Assembly (NCBI GenBank): GCA_963810485.1 | Contig: CAWENQ010000002.1 | Span: 124,001 to 188,000 of the forward strand | Direction of reading: 5' to 3' | Source of the DNA: DATKFM01 sp963810485 | GTDB lineage: Bacteria; Pseudomonadota; Alphaproteobacteria; Dongiales; Dongiaceae | Length of the DNA: 64,000 bases | In this document: piece after piece, positions 37,473 through 46,264 of the stretch | How the letters are laid out: each line of letters begins with the position of its first letter | Position numbering within the stretch: position 1 is the first letter of the stretch | Program-made: the position numbers and the translations under genes | Notes under the pieces: model-generated | Database searches by the model: none | The model's input: the letters and a program-made list of their open reading frames with translations, nothing else | Told to the model about the DNA's origin: nothing

Positions 37473-37951
37473 GGCCGCGCTGGTCGCGCGGTATTTTCGC
37501 GCATTTTCCGCAGGGGTTTTGCCAGCCGCACCAAGGCGCTAGGGTCTAAAATCGCGATTCCTAGGGGACCCTGATTTTTGGGAACGATGCCATGCAAGGG
37601 AATCACTGCTCTGGCGTGCGCGTCGTGGGGCAGCCATGGGATGCCGTAATATTGGGCCAAGCACGAGGGATCGCGGCCGCTATGCGCTGCGAACATGCAG
37701 ATCCACGATTTCCAACATCAAGGCCCGGACAAGCCGGAGCGACTCCGGATATGGGGATCGACGCCAGGCGTTCAAGGAATATTTTCAGCCTCCGCATTCT
37801 CCATCTGCGGCACGACTGTCCGATTAGCCGGGTATCGCCACAACCCGCTTGGGTGACGCTTGAAGGACAGGCAAAAACCAAGCGACCGGCCTGCCCTTGC
37901 GGGACAAGCCGGTCGCCAGCCTTACACCAAGCTTGATTGCGTTACGCTACT
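37473..37951. other. Intergenic gap with a minus-strand terminator
   Basis: About 480 bp between the dioxygenase and the Ser/Ala-rich gene. No supported gene; short frames in it have no ribosome-binding sites or family motifs. The terminator at 37873-37916 is its only clear element. Confidence 0.5.
37873..37916 (-). terminator. Rho-independent terminator of the Ser/Ala-rich gene
   Basis: On the minus strand GCGACCGGC (37916-37908) pairs with GCCGGTCGC (37890-37882), followed by TTGGTTTTTG. It lies 36 bp past the stop of the upstream minus-strand gene. Confidence 0.85.
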
Positions 37952-38968
37952 CTACCACATGTCGTCGCTCAGTTGCACACCGCCGTCGCCGACTACGGTG
38001 ACGTCGACACCGGCCTCCGCTTCGGCAGTCGCAACATCGCCTTCGGCCGCCGCGGCTTCACCCGTGGCGTCGGCGTGGGCCCTTGCACCGTCGCCGATAG
38101 CCTCGGCTGTGCCTTCAGCATCGGCGCTGGCATCAAGGTCAACTGCTGCGACGCCGCTCGATTCAGTCGTTGAGGTGGAACTCGCTGCCGCGGATCCATC
38201 ACCGCTCGAGCTGGCGTTCGCGTTGGCCTCCGAAGAGGCCAACGCATCGACCAGGCCGTCGAAGCTTGAGGCCTCACTATTGGCCGTGGCATTGGCCGAA
38301 GCCGCAGCCGCGGCATTGCCGGTGGTTTCTACACCGGCCTCGGCCGCAGTGGTAGCGCTGGACGAAGCAGAGTGCTCGCCCTCGATGCTCTCGGTCGAGT
38401 AGCCGGCCGTGGCATGACCGGAGGCCGTGCCTTCACCAGCCACCGCGCCTGCGGTTGCAACGTTGGCCGAACCATCATCACCGCCGGATGTCGCAGTAGC
38501 GGTGGCGGTGGCACTGCCGCCGGCCGTGCTCGAGACGGAGAAGGATGCATTGGCAGTGCCGCCGCTATCCACGTTCGCATTGGAGCTCGACTCGGCCGAT
38601 TCACCGTCGGCTGTGTCAGCATTGGCGCTGTCCGTGCCGTCGGCGTTGTCATCGGTTCCCTCCGCCTCGGCACCTGCCGAGGACGTCGCTTCGGAGTCGC
38701 CGGACGTCGCACTCGATCCGGCATTTGCCGATGCAGAAGCGCCTTCCCCACTTGCATTGGCGTTCGCGCTTACTTCCGAACTCGCCGACCCACCGCCTGC
38801 GCTACTCGATGCAGAGCTGTGTGATTCTGCACTCGCGCTTGCGGCATCCGCCGTCACTTCCTTGAGGCTGACTTTGATCTCCGGAACAAGGGGCGATGCC
38901 ATGAGGGCAAACGCCATTGCGCTGGCGGAAAACATGAGTCCCAATCGGAAACTCTTGGGGCGAAGCAT
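37952..38968 (-). CDS. Secreted Ser/Ala-rich low-complexity protein
   Basis: 338 residues. A signal peptide (SFRLGLMFSASAMAFALMAS, cut near VPE) is followed by a mature chain made almost only of Ala, Ser, Gly, Asp, Glu, Thr and Val, with no Cys. Words such as SHSSAS, NANASGEG, SATSGDS recur without a strict period. It ends VVGDGGVQLSDDMW. It is acidic and probably disordered, like extracellular matrix or surface-filament proteins; the function is unknown. The ATG at 38968 is chosen because AAGGAG lies 7 bp upstream; a TTG two codons earlier is less likely. The tail of the FecR protein at 41163-42155 has similar composition. Confidence 0.8.
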   Translation of the reverse strand: MLRPKSFRLGLMFSASAMAFALMASPLVPEIKVSLKEVTADAASASAESHSSASSSAGGGSASSEVSANANASGEGASASANAGSSATSGDSEATSSAGAEAEGTDDNADGTDSANADTADGESAESSSNANVDSGGTANASFSVSSTAGGSATATATATSGGDDGSANVATAGAVAGEGTASGHATAGYSTESIEGEHSASSSATTAAEAGVETTGNAAAAASANATANSEASSFDGLVDALASSEANANASSSGDGSAAASSTSTTESSGVAAVDLDASADAEGTAEAIGDGARAHADATGEAAAAEGDVATAEAEAGVDVTVVGDGGVQLSDDMW

Positions 38969-39123
38969 AGGCAATCTCCTTAAGCTGTTTCAACTGTTAC
39001 CGTCCATATCTCCTCATTGTGAAAGTGGATCTCCCCTCTGGCGGATCGCTACATGTGCCGGTGCAGGTTTGGTCACGCTTATGTTTCCAGCAGTAATATA
39101 AAGACTCCCTCCCTACGCGATTG

Positions 39124-39155
39124 TTCCGGCATTGGCGGTGATCTATTCCGGCATT
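39124..39155. repeat. Two direct repeats 22 bp apart
   Basis: TTCCGGCATT occurs at 39124-39133 and 39146-39155, with further partial identity (GC..TGATC) after each. The spacing is about two DNA turns, so both would face the same side of the helix. They lie about 160-190 bp upstream of the Ser/Ala-rich gene and could be operator half-sites. Confidence 0.45.
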
Positions 39156-39424
39156 AGCCATTGATCACGCGCCCTCAACGAAACATTTCACAACAATGTC
39201 ACGGCACGGCCGCGCACAGATTCTAATGGCCTACTCTTATGTTTCTGATGCAGATGTGCGTGCATTGATGCACTGTCCGAATAAGCAATACGTTGGGCAG
39301 GCATATCTTGCCGCCTGCCACGCGAGACTAGCGAGGACGAGGCGATGCACCTCGCAAGCAGCCTGCGCAAGACGGGGTTGTCGGAATGACAAAAATCCTG
39401 GACCTGTAGTTACCGCAATTTGGC

Positions 39425-39453
39425 TTGCATATTTATCCCAGAAGTGGGATACT
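39425..39453 (+). promoter_or_regulatory. Promoter and palindromic operator of toxin-antitoxin remnant
   Basis: TTGCAT (39425-39430), 17 bp, GATACT (39448-39453). A perfect palindrome TATCCCA (39434-39440), GAAG, TGGGATA (39445-39451) overlaps the spacer and -10 box, six bases before the toxin ATG. This is the classic autoregulatory layout of type II toxin-antitoxin operons, where the antitoxin HTH binds the operator. Confidence 0.75.
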
Positions 39454-39458
39454 AGGTC

Positions 39459-39618
39459 ATGGTTCGCATCTTGTCGAAAAGCGAGAAGCCGGTGTCTGGG
39501 TGGATTCGGCCAAGAAGGACTTCCTCGCCTTCCCTGATGCGGTGAAGGACGAGATGGGCGGCGGCTGAAGACCGCAAAGCAGGACAATAGGCCGCGCTAT
39601 GGCGATGCGAAAAGCTGA
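39459..39618 (+). pseudogene. RelE/Gp49-like toxin remnant with internal deletion
   Basis: The first codons read MVRILSKSEKPVS, and after a frame change WVDSAKKDFLAFPDAVKDEM, the usual N-terminus of phage Gp49-like/RelE toxins beside XRE antitoxins. About 60 residues of the middle, containing the catalytic part, are missing. The sequence jumps to the C-terminal LKTAKQDNRPRYGDAKS and a stop at 39618 inside the antitoxin start. The toxin is therefore inactive. Both ends being recognisable shows an internal deletion, unlike the insertion-type frameshifts elsewhere. Confidence 0.75.
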
Positions 39619-39955
39619 GAAGACGACCAAGGCGGATGAGGCGATTACGCGCAGCACAGCCGATGTGTTCGCCGACCTCGGCTATCCCGACGCGGAGGAA
39701 CGGCAGACAAAGCTGCGCCTCGCCTATGCCATCAACGGCGTCATTACCCGCAAGCGCCTGACCCAAGCCGCTGCTGCCGGAAAGCTCGGCATCAACCAGC
39801 CGAAGGTTTCGGCGCTGGCCAACTACAAGCTTGAAGGCTTCTCGGTCGAACGGCTGATGACATTCCTGACCGCGCTGGATCAGGATGTGGAGATTGTCAT
39901 CCGGAACAAGGCTCGGTCGCGGACAAGCGGGCGTATTTCGGTTGTTGCGGCTTAA
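39599..39955 (+). CDS. XRE-family antitoxin
   Basis: 118 residues (116 if the ATG at 39605 is used). An HTH_3/XRE domain covers about residues 40-95: LRLAYAINGVITRKRLTQAA, AAGKLGINQPKVSALANYKL, EGFSVERLMTFLTALDQDVE. It ends VIRNK plus a basic tail. This is the antitoxin and likely repressor of the operon. It is intact while its toxin is not, so it may survive as a plain autoregulated repressor or as an immunity function against related toxins. Confidence 0.9.
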   Translation: MAMRKAEKTTKADEAITRSTADVFADLGYPDAEERQTKLRLAYAINGVITRKRLTQAAAAGKLGINQPKVSALANYKLEGFSVERLMTFLTALDQDVEIVIRNKARSRTSGRISVVAA

Positions 39956-40030
39956 CAACCCCTCGTTTCCCAAACGCCGCGGCCCATTCACCCGCTCGCC
40001 CTAGCTACGGGCTATAGCAGAGAGTCACCA

Positions 40031-40819
40031 ATGGCCGAACAGACGATCCGCTTCAATGACGGCGCTGCCTATGAGCAGATGATGGGGATCTGGAGCCGGT
40101 CCGCCGGCGACATCTTCCTCGATTGGCTGGCGCCGCCGTCGGGTTTGCGATGGATCGATGTCGGCTGCGGCAACGGCGCCTTCACCGAGCTGCTGGTCGA
40201 GCGCTGCGCCCCGGCGGAGGTGCAGGGCATCGATCCGTCGGAAGGGCAGCTCGCCTATGCGCGCACGCGGCCGGCGGCGCGGGTGGCGGAGTTTCGCCAG
40301 GGCGACGCAATGGCGCTTCCCTTCCCCGCCGACCGGTTCGACGCCGCCGTCATGGCGCTGGTCCTCGTCTTCGTGCCGGAGCCGACCAGGGGCGTCGCGG
40401 AAATGGTTCGCGTGGTCGAGCCGGGCGGCATCGTCGCGGCCTACATGTGGGACATGGAGAGCGGCTTTCCCCTGCGTTTCATCCTCGAGGAAATGCGCGC
40501 GATGGGTTTGACGCCCCCGCGGCCGCCGCAAATGGAGATATCCCGCATGGAGGCCATGCGGGACCTGTGGACCGGCGCCGGACTGGGGGCCGTGGAGACG
40601 CGGGAGATCACTGTGCACCGGACCTTCGCGGATTTCGACGACTTCTGGGCGATCAGCCTGAAGTCCCCCTCGCTCGGCCCCGCCATCGCCGCGCTGGCTG
40701 CCGGCGACGCCGAGACGCTCAAGAAGCGCGTGCACGCCCGCCTGCCCGCGGACAGTGATGGCCGGATCACCTATGGCGCCCACGCCAATGCGGCAAAGGG
40801 GTGTGTGCCAACGAGATAA
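40031..40819 (+). CDS. Class I SAM-dependent methyltransferase
   Basis: 262 residues. Motif I WIDVGCGNGAFTELL, motif II EVQGIDPSEGQLAYA, GDAMALPFPADRFDAAVMAL (motif IV) and LVEPGG-type motif VI (VRVVEPGGIVAAYMW). It is a UbiE/Methyltransf_11-like small-molecule enzyme of unknown substrate. It begins 75 bp after the antitoxin gene and has no apparent partner. Confidence 0.9.
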   Translation: MAEQTIRFNDGAAYEQMMGIWSRSAGDIFLDWLAPPSGLRWIDVGCGNGAFTELLVERCAPAEVQGIDPSEGQLAYARTRPAARVAEFRQGDAMALPFPADRFDAAVMALVLVFVPEPTRGVAEMVRVVEPGGIVAAYMWDMESGFPLRFILEEMRAMGLTPPRPPQMEISRMEAMRDLWTGAGLGAVETREITVHRTFADFDDFWAISLKSPSLGPAIAALAAGDAETLKKRVHARLPADSDGRITYGAHANAAKGCVPTR

Positions 40820-41162
40820 ACTGGGCCGGCTCAAAGCAAACCGAGGACCGCGAGCGCCTGACCCAGTCCGCTACGGCCGGATCGCTTTTGAGGCCAATTT
40901 GGAACTCGCAGTGTTGTTACAGATTGCCGCGTTTGACCCAAAGCGGTCACGGTGCAGCCAACGAATGAAAACCTAACTCTCGGCAATTTGATTGACGCGG
41001 CTGATGTTCGGACGTACGTTTTTTCAAGTCGCGCAGAACGCCGCTTAGGCAGGCTCCGAACCAGGGCGACGTTTCCGACACAAGATAATAATCCCGGAGC
41101 CAAGCGACTGAGTGTCAGCGTCGCGAGTGAGACTTCCAGTGGTAAGACACAGGAGGGGTGCT
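40820..41162. other. Intergenic gap, nothing identified
   Basis: About 340 bp between the methyltransferase and FecR genes. Short frames exist on both strands but lack ribosome-binding sites or family motifs. The promoter of the FecR gene must lie here but I cannot fix it. Confidence 0.4.
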
Positions 41163-42155
41163 ATGGACGGGCTACGGCGACTGCTGGCGATCGCGGCGGC
41201 GTGTTTTACGGTCATTGCGGCGTTTGAAGTGCGGGCCGAAGTGCAGATCGGCGCCGTCCAGCAACCAGAATATAAGGGCGCCATCGGCCAGTTCGCCACG
41301 GGCGGCGAGCATCAACTCATTTTCAGCGAGCCGATTTACGCCGAAGAGACGGTGCTTACCAACGGACAGGCGAGTACGGCCCTGCAGTTTCTCGACAATA
41401 CCCAATTGCGGGTAGGGACCAACTCCAAGGTGAGGCTGGACAAGTTCATCTATGATCCCGGCACGGGCACCGGCGATGCGCTGCTGAATTTCGGCACCGG
41501 CGCTTTCCGTTACATATCGGGTAGTATTGGCAAGAATCACAACATGCGGCTGGCCACGCCGACAGCGGTGCTGTCGATCCGCGGCACCGATCTGGTGATC
41601 GCGGTGGCGCCCGACGGCACGACCCAGGTGGCGGTGCTAAATGGCGAGATCGAGGTCACGCCCTGCGGCGGCGAATCCGCCATCGCCAGAATGGGCGAGA
41701 CTGCGACGATCACTTCAAAATGTACCGGCGTCAGCGTAACCCTCGGCCTCGCCGTTCCCGAGGACCCGACGTTGTTTGCCGACCTGAATGAAATCGCGCC
41801 GGCCGCCGGACCACCGCAGCCGCAGGATGAGTTCAGCGAGCACACGCACGGCGAGACAGGGGACGGGGACGGCGTTGGGGATGGAGACGGCGACGGGAAC
41901 GGCGGGGACGGCGGGGACGGCGACAACGGCACCAGCGCCCATGCCGAGGCCAGCAGTCACAGTAGTGCCAGTAACGACAACGCCAGCACCAGCAGCGAAG
42001 CTCACGCCGATGACAACGGTCAAAGCAGTAGCAGCAACAACAATGCTGGCACCAGCAGTGAGGCCCAGGCCGAAGCCAGTAGCGATACTTCTGAAAGTGA
42101 AGGCCACGCCGAGGCCAGCAGCCACAGTAACAGCAGCGCTAGCAGCAAAGACTAG
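41163..42155 (+). CDS. FecR-domain exported protein with Ser/Asn/His-rich tail
   Basis: 330 residues. Signal peptide MDGLRRLLAIAAACFTVIAA, cut near VRAE. A FecR domain follows at about residues 45-160: GHQL-like GGEHQLIFSEPIYAEETVLT, STALQFLDNTQLRVGTNSKV and ATPTAVLSIRGTDLVIAV. After a Pro linker comes a Gly/Asp tract (GDGDGVGDGDGDGNGGDG) and an 80-residue tail of Ser, Ala, Asn, Glu and His (SHSSASNDN, EASSHSNSS). It lacks the FecR membrane anchor, so it is probably secreted or surface-exposed, not an anti-sigma factor. AGGAGGGG precedes the ATG. The tail resembles the Ser/Ala-rich protein at 37952. Confidence 0.85.
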   Translation: MDGLRRLLAIAAACFTVIAAFEVRAEVQIGAVQQPEYKGAIGQFATGGEHQLIFSEPIYAEETVLTNGQASTALQFLDNTQLRVGTNSKVRLDKFIYDPGTGTGDALLNFGTGAFRYISGSIGKNHNMRLATPTAVLSIRGTDLVIAVAPDGTTQVAVLNGEIEVTPCGGESAIARMGETATITSKCTGVSVTLGLAVPEDPTLFADLNEIAPAAGPPQPQDEFSEHTHGETGDGDGVGDGDGDGNGGDGGDGDNGTSAHAEASSHSSASNDNASTSSEAHADDNGQSSSSNNNAGTSSEAQAEASSDTSESEGHAEASSHSNSSASSKD

Positions 42156-42213
42156 ACCGACTCTGTGCTCGATTTCCTAACCGAGACTTTTCTTCTATGG
42201 TCGATCTTGAGAC

Positions 42214-42949
42214 ATGGCGATTGCAAAGCGGCCGAATCACATGCCTGAAGATCGGCTTTCCGCTTATGACTCAGTGGCTCGTCAAGCACCCCTTTCTGCG
42301 GCATTGGCAACGATACTGCGTGGAAAGCTTTGCGATGTGGTCCTGAAAAATCGCACGGTGACGCGGTTCGCGAAAGACCAGGTGATCTATGATGTCGGGG
42401 ACCAGGACCGGACGCTCTTCTTCATACGCAGCGGCTTTGTGAAAATCGGCACCATTACGGAAGACGGCCACGAACTCATCTATGATGTTCGAAAGGCCGG
42501 CGATGTCGTGGGAGAGCTTTCTGCGTCCCGGCAGCCGCGCCGCGACCGTGCCGTCACACTGGAAGAAACAGATATCGTCGCCGTTCCTCTCGACGAAGTT
42601 CTAGAAATTGTCCGAAAGGATCGAGATCTGCTGCAGCAGCTCATCGAGTTGTTTTCCGAACTCACTGTCGGATGCCTATGACCATTTAGATTCCGTCGCT
42701 TTCAGCGACACCGTGCATCAACTCGTCAGGCTGCTGATCAAGCTCGGAACAGAGCTGGGCCGCCAGTCCGGGCAGCGCCTCGAGATTGCCACGTATTTAA
42801 CCCAGGAGGAGATTGCGCAGATGGTGGCCGTCAGACGGGAGCGGCTTTCCACTGCGATGAATTTTCTGCGCACGCGCGGAATGGTGGACTACTCGCGCCG
42901 TGGCTACATCGTCTTGAATTTGAAGGCACTCGAGAACTACGTTGCGTGA
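42214..42949 (+). CDS. Crp/Fnr family transcriptional regulator (one frameshift near 42664)
   Basis: About 244 residues when restored. Cyclic-nucleotide-type beta-roll: VTRFAKDQVIYDVGDQDRTL, FFIRSGFVKIGTITEDGHEL and KAGDVVGELSAS. The dimer helix leads to the winged helix LTQEEIAQMVAVRRERLSTA and RGMVDYSRRGYIVLNL. The frame changes within SEL/LSDAYDHLD by one extra base. No N-terminal Cys cluster for Fe-S binding is present, so it is Crp- or NtcA-like rather than Fnr. The palindrome at 42992-43009 just after it is a plausible target, putting the cytochrome under its control. Confidence 0.87.
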
Positions 42950-42991
42950 ATTGTTCGGGCGTAGGATTCAGCGCCGGGGAACGATGGGTCG

Positions 42992-43009
42992 ATGTTACGG
43001 CGGTAACAT
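42992..43009. promoter_or_regulatory. Perfect palindrome upstream of di-haem cytochrome gene
   Basis: ATGTTAC (42992-42998), GGCG, GTAACAT (43003-43009). It lies 82 bp before the cytochrome start and 43 bp after the Crp/Fnr stop. Size and symmetry fit a dimeric Crp/Fnr-family site, though the half-site differs from TGTGA and TTGAT. Confidence 0.6.
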
Positions 43010-43090
43010 ACATTCACAGCAGTTGGTGATATCTGCTTATCCGTGACGGCGGGATTGCGGGGCCCGACCTAGGCACATGGAGGCAGATTT

Positions 43091-44431
43091 ATGGGACGCA
43101 ACTCCTTCCCGCATCTCGCGGCGATCGGCGCTGCTTTGGCGCTTCTGAGCTGTTCGCCATCCAAAGAAATGGCCGAGACGCAGGCGTCGAAGCCTTCAAA
43201 CACTCACGATTCCCAGATCGACGCGAACTCGGCCCAGCTGCTCGCTGAAGGACGAAACATCTTTCGCCACGACTTATTTGGCAGCGAGGCGTTTTGGGGT
43301 GACGCTTTAAGGCTACACGAAGCGATCGCAGGCGCAGACAACGGCGGCGTCGGGCCAGGAGTTAGCCCAGAGGCAGCCCTGCAACTCGGCTTGAAAGTCG
43401 ATGCCGCGATGTTGCCGGAGTCTATCGTCAACGGGATTCGGTCGGGCGAGGTCGATCTTGCCAATCCCGCAACGACCGTCGAGTTGCTCAAGTTGAATGC
43501 GGTGGTCGGCGTCAAAAGCGTCCTCGACGGCGCCGGCAATGTCGCGGGTATGGGCATCACCTGCGCCTTGTGCCATTCGACGGTCGACGACAGTTTTGCC
43601 CCGGGAATCGGTCAGCGTCTGGATGGCTGGCCGAACCGCGACCTCAACGTGGGTGCCATAATCTCCGCGGCCCCCAATCTGAAGCCGCTAACCGATTACC
43701 TTGGTGTCGATGGCGCGACGCTTCTGAAAGTGCTCGCCAGCTGGGGACCCGGCCGATACGACGCTGAGATCAATCAGGACCTGAAGGCCATGCGGCCCGA
43801 CGGGAAGACGGCAGCGACACTGATCCCGGCAGCGTTCGGCTTGGCCGGACAGAATCTCCATACCTATGCGGGCTGGGGCAGCGTTCCCTACTGGAATGCC
43901 TATGTGGCCATCACCCAAATGCATGGGCAGGGTGTCTTCTTCGATCCGCGCCTTGACAACGCCCAGAAATTCCCGGTCGCAGCCCGCAACCGCGCTGGTC
44001 ACATTCGTAGCGCCTCCGATCAAGTCACCGGCAAACTCGCAGCGCTGCAGTACTATCAGCTCTCTATACCGGCGCCGACTCCGCCGGCTGGCTCCTTCGA
44101 TCCGGCGGCCGCAAGCCGCGGCGGTTCACTGTTCAACGGGAAGGCGGCGTGCAGCAGCTGTCACGTGCCACCGCTCTTCAGTGAGCCCGGCTGGCCAATG
44201 CATACCGCGAGCGAGATCGGTATCGATAGCTTCCAGGCCGACCGGTCACCCGATCAGCGCTACCGCACCACGCCCCTGCGCGGCCTGTTTGCGCGAAGCA
44301 AGGGCGGCTTCTATCACGACGGCCGTTTCGCCGATCTCAACGCGGTTGTCACCCACTACAACACATTCAAACGTCTGGGTCTGAGCCCGCAGGAGCAGGA
44401 GGATCTTGTCGAATACCTTAAATCTCTCTAA
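43091..44431 (+). CDS. Di-haem cytochrome c lipoprotein (MauG/peroxidase-like)
   Basis: 446 residues. Signal peptide with lipobox ALLSC (Cys21), so membrane-anchored in the periplasm. Two haem c sites: CALCH (in MGITCALCHSTVDD) and CSSCH (in KAACSSCHVPPLF). The C-terminal domain has FYHDGRFADLNAVVTHYNTF, typical of MauG/bacterial cytochrome c peroxidase-type proteins. The N-terminal part is longer than in classical peroxidases. It may reduce peroxide or oxidise a periplasmic substrate. It lies next to the Crp/Fnr gene and the palindromic site. Confidence 0.85.
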   Translation: MGRNSFPHLAAIGAALALLSCSPSKEMAETQASKPSNTHDSQIDANSAQLLAEGRNIFRHDLFGSEAFWGDALRLHEAIAGADNGGVGPGVSPEAALQLGLKVDAAMLPESIVNGIRSGEVDLANPATTVELLKLNAVVGVKSVLDGAGNVAGMGITCALCHSTVDDSFAPGIGQRLDGWPNRDLNVGAIISAAPNLKPLTDYLGVDGATLLKVLASWGPGRYDAEINQDLKAMRPDGKTAATLIPAAFGLAGQNLHTYAGWGSVPYWNAYVAITQMHGQGVFFDPRLDNAQKFPVAARNRAGHIRSASDQVTGKLAALQYYQLSIPAPTPPAGSFDPAAASRGGSLFNGKAACSSCHVPPLFSEPGWPMHTASEIGIDSFQADRSPDQRYRTTPLRGLFARSKGGFYHDGRFADLNAVVTHYNTFKRLGLSPQEQEDLVEYLKSL

Positions 44432-44634
44432 TCCAGCCCGATAGCATCCGGTCGGACGCCGCTATCCGCTCCCGGCACAACGCCGACTTCTCAAGGCCGT
44501 TGCTGCTTCGGCTGGCCCCAGGCGCATGACAGACATTGGCCAGCGATGGCCCAAAGCGATTCATGAGTATACGCCCAAGCGCGCCAACGCCCTGGTGATG
44601 CGGGCAAATCGATGCATTCCGCACCGGGGATTTT

Positions 44635-46185
44635 TTATTCCCACTCAATCGTGCCCGGCGGCTTGCTCGTCACGTCGTAGACCACCCGGTTGATGCCCCG
44701 CACCTCGTTGATGATGCGCGTGGCCACGCGGCCCAAGATCTCGTGCGGGAACGGGAAGTAGTCCGCGGTCATGCCGTCGCTGCTCGTCACGGCCCGGAGC
44801 GCGCAGACGTGGTCGTAGGTCCGGGCGTCGCCCATCACGCCGACGGTCTTCACCGGCAGCAGCACGGCGAAGGCCTGCCAGATCGCGTCGTACAGGCCGG
44901 CGTTCTCGATCTCCTCGAGATAGATCGCGTCGGCCTTGCGCAGGATGTCGAGCTTGTCCCGCGTCGATGGCGCCGGGGACGCGGATGGCGAGGCCGGGGC
45001 CGGGGAACGGGTGGCGGCGGATCATCTTTTCCGGCAGGCCGAGCTCGCGGCCGAGCGCGCGCACCTCGTCCTTGAACAGCTCGCGCAGCGGCTCCACCAG
45101 CTTCATGCGCATGCGCTCTGGCAGGCCGCCGACATTGTGGTGCGACTTGATGGTGACGCTGGGGCCGCCGGTGAAGGAGACGGACTCGATCACGTCGGGA
45201 TAGAGCGTGCCCTGCGCCAGGAAGTCGGCGCCGCCGAGCTTGCTGCGCCTCCTGCTCGAACACGTCGATGAACAGGCCGCCGATGGTCTTGCGCTTGGCC
45301 TCGGGATCGGTGACGCCGGCGAGCTTGCCGAGGAACAGGTCGGCCGCGTCGCGATGCACCAGCGGGATGTTGTAGTGGTCGCGGAAGATGGTCACCACCT
45401 GCTCCGCCTCGCCGCCGCGCAGCAGGCCGTGATCGACGAAGATGCAGGTGAGCTGGTCGCCGATCGCCTCGTGGATCAGCACGGCAGCGACGGCGGAGTC
45501 GACGCCGCCGGAGAGGCCGCAGATCACCCGCCCCTTGCCCACCTGGTGGCGGATCTGGCCGATGGCGTGTTCCTTGAAGGCGGCCATGGTCCAGTCGCCG
45601 GCGCAGCCGCAGATGCGCCTGGCGAAATTGGCCAGCAGCTTGGCGCCGTGCGGGCGTGTGCACGACCTCCAGGTGGAACTGCACGCCATAGATGCGCCTG
45701 TGATCGTCGGCGATGGCGGCGTAGGGCGCGCTGTCGCTGACGGCGACGACCTTGAAGCCCTTGGGGATGGCGCTGACGCGGTCGCCGTGGCTCATCCAGA
45801 CCTGCTCGCGGTCGCCCTTGTTCCAGACGCCGTCGAACAGCGCGCAGTCATCCTTGACCTCGACGAAGGCGCGGCCGAACTCGCGGTGATCGGAATGCTC
45901 GACCTTGCCGCCGAGCTGGTCGCAGATCGCCTGCTCGCCATAGCAGATGCCGAGCACCGGCACGTCCATCTCGAAGACGATGGCCGGCGCCTTCGGCGAC
46001 TCGCCCTCATAGACCGAGGCGGGGCCGCCGGAGAGGATGATGCCCTTGGCGCCGAAATCGGCGATGCGCTGGGGATCGGTGTTGAAGGGCAGGATCTCGC
46101 AATAGACGCCGCTCTCGCGGATGCGGCGGGCGATGAGCTGGGTGAACTGGGAACCGAAATCGAGGATCAGGATACGTTCGGTCAT
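44635..46185 (-). CDS. guaA: GMP synthase [glutamine-hydrolysing] (three frameshifts)
   Basis: About 516 residues when restored. It aminates XMP to GMP. N-terminal glutamine amidotransferase: RILILDFGSQFTQLIARRIR, nucleophile Cys in VLGICYGEQ, FHLEVVHT. The ATP-PPase has GLSGGVDSAVAAVLIHEAIG, the dimer domain RRHPFPGPGLAIRVPGAI, ending SKPPGTIEWE. Extra single bases lie near 45660 (VVHTP/HGAKLL), 45244 (QEAQ/KLGGADFL) and 44969 (GAI/TRDKLDIL). Unusual residues: FHLE instead of the usual FHPE next to the catalytic His, and GEQ after the nucleophile. An essential gene broken three times argues for sequence error. Confidence 0.9.
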
Positions 46186-46264
46186 CTTGATGCCGGGCGC
46201 CTTTCGCGGAGGGGGATCGATTGCAAAAGATTCGGGGGCGGGCAAGCGGGAGCGGGCGGGTTTT

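Larger units (their letters stand above)
38969..39458. other. Intergenic region between Ser/Ala-rich gene and toxin remnant
   Basis: About 490 bp with lower GC than its neighbours. It holds the 22-bp spaced direct repeats at 39124-39155 and the toxin-antitoxin promoter at 39425-39453. No gene is supported between 38969 and 39420. Confidence 0.5.

Noticed and set aside
40820..41162. Short frames between the methyltransferase and FecR genes
   Set aside because: No ribosome-binding sites, no family similarity, and frames on both strands overlap as expected for noncoding sequence.
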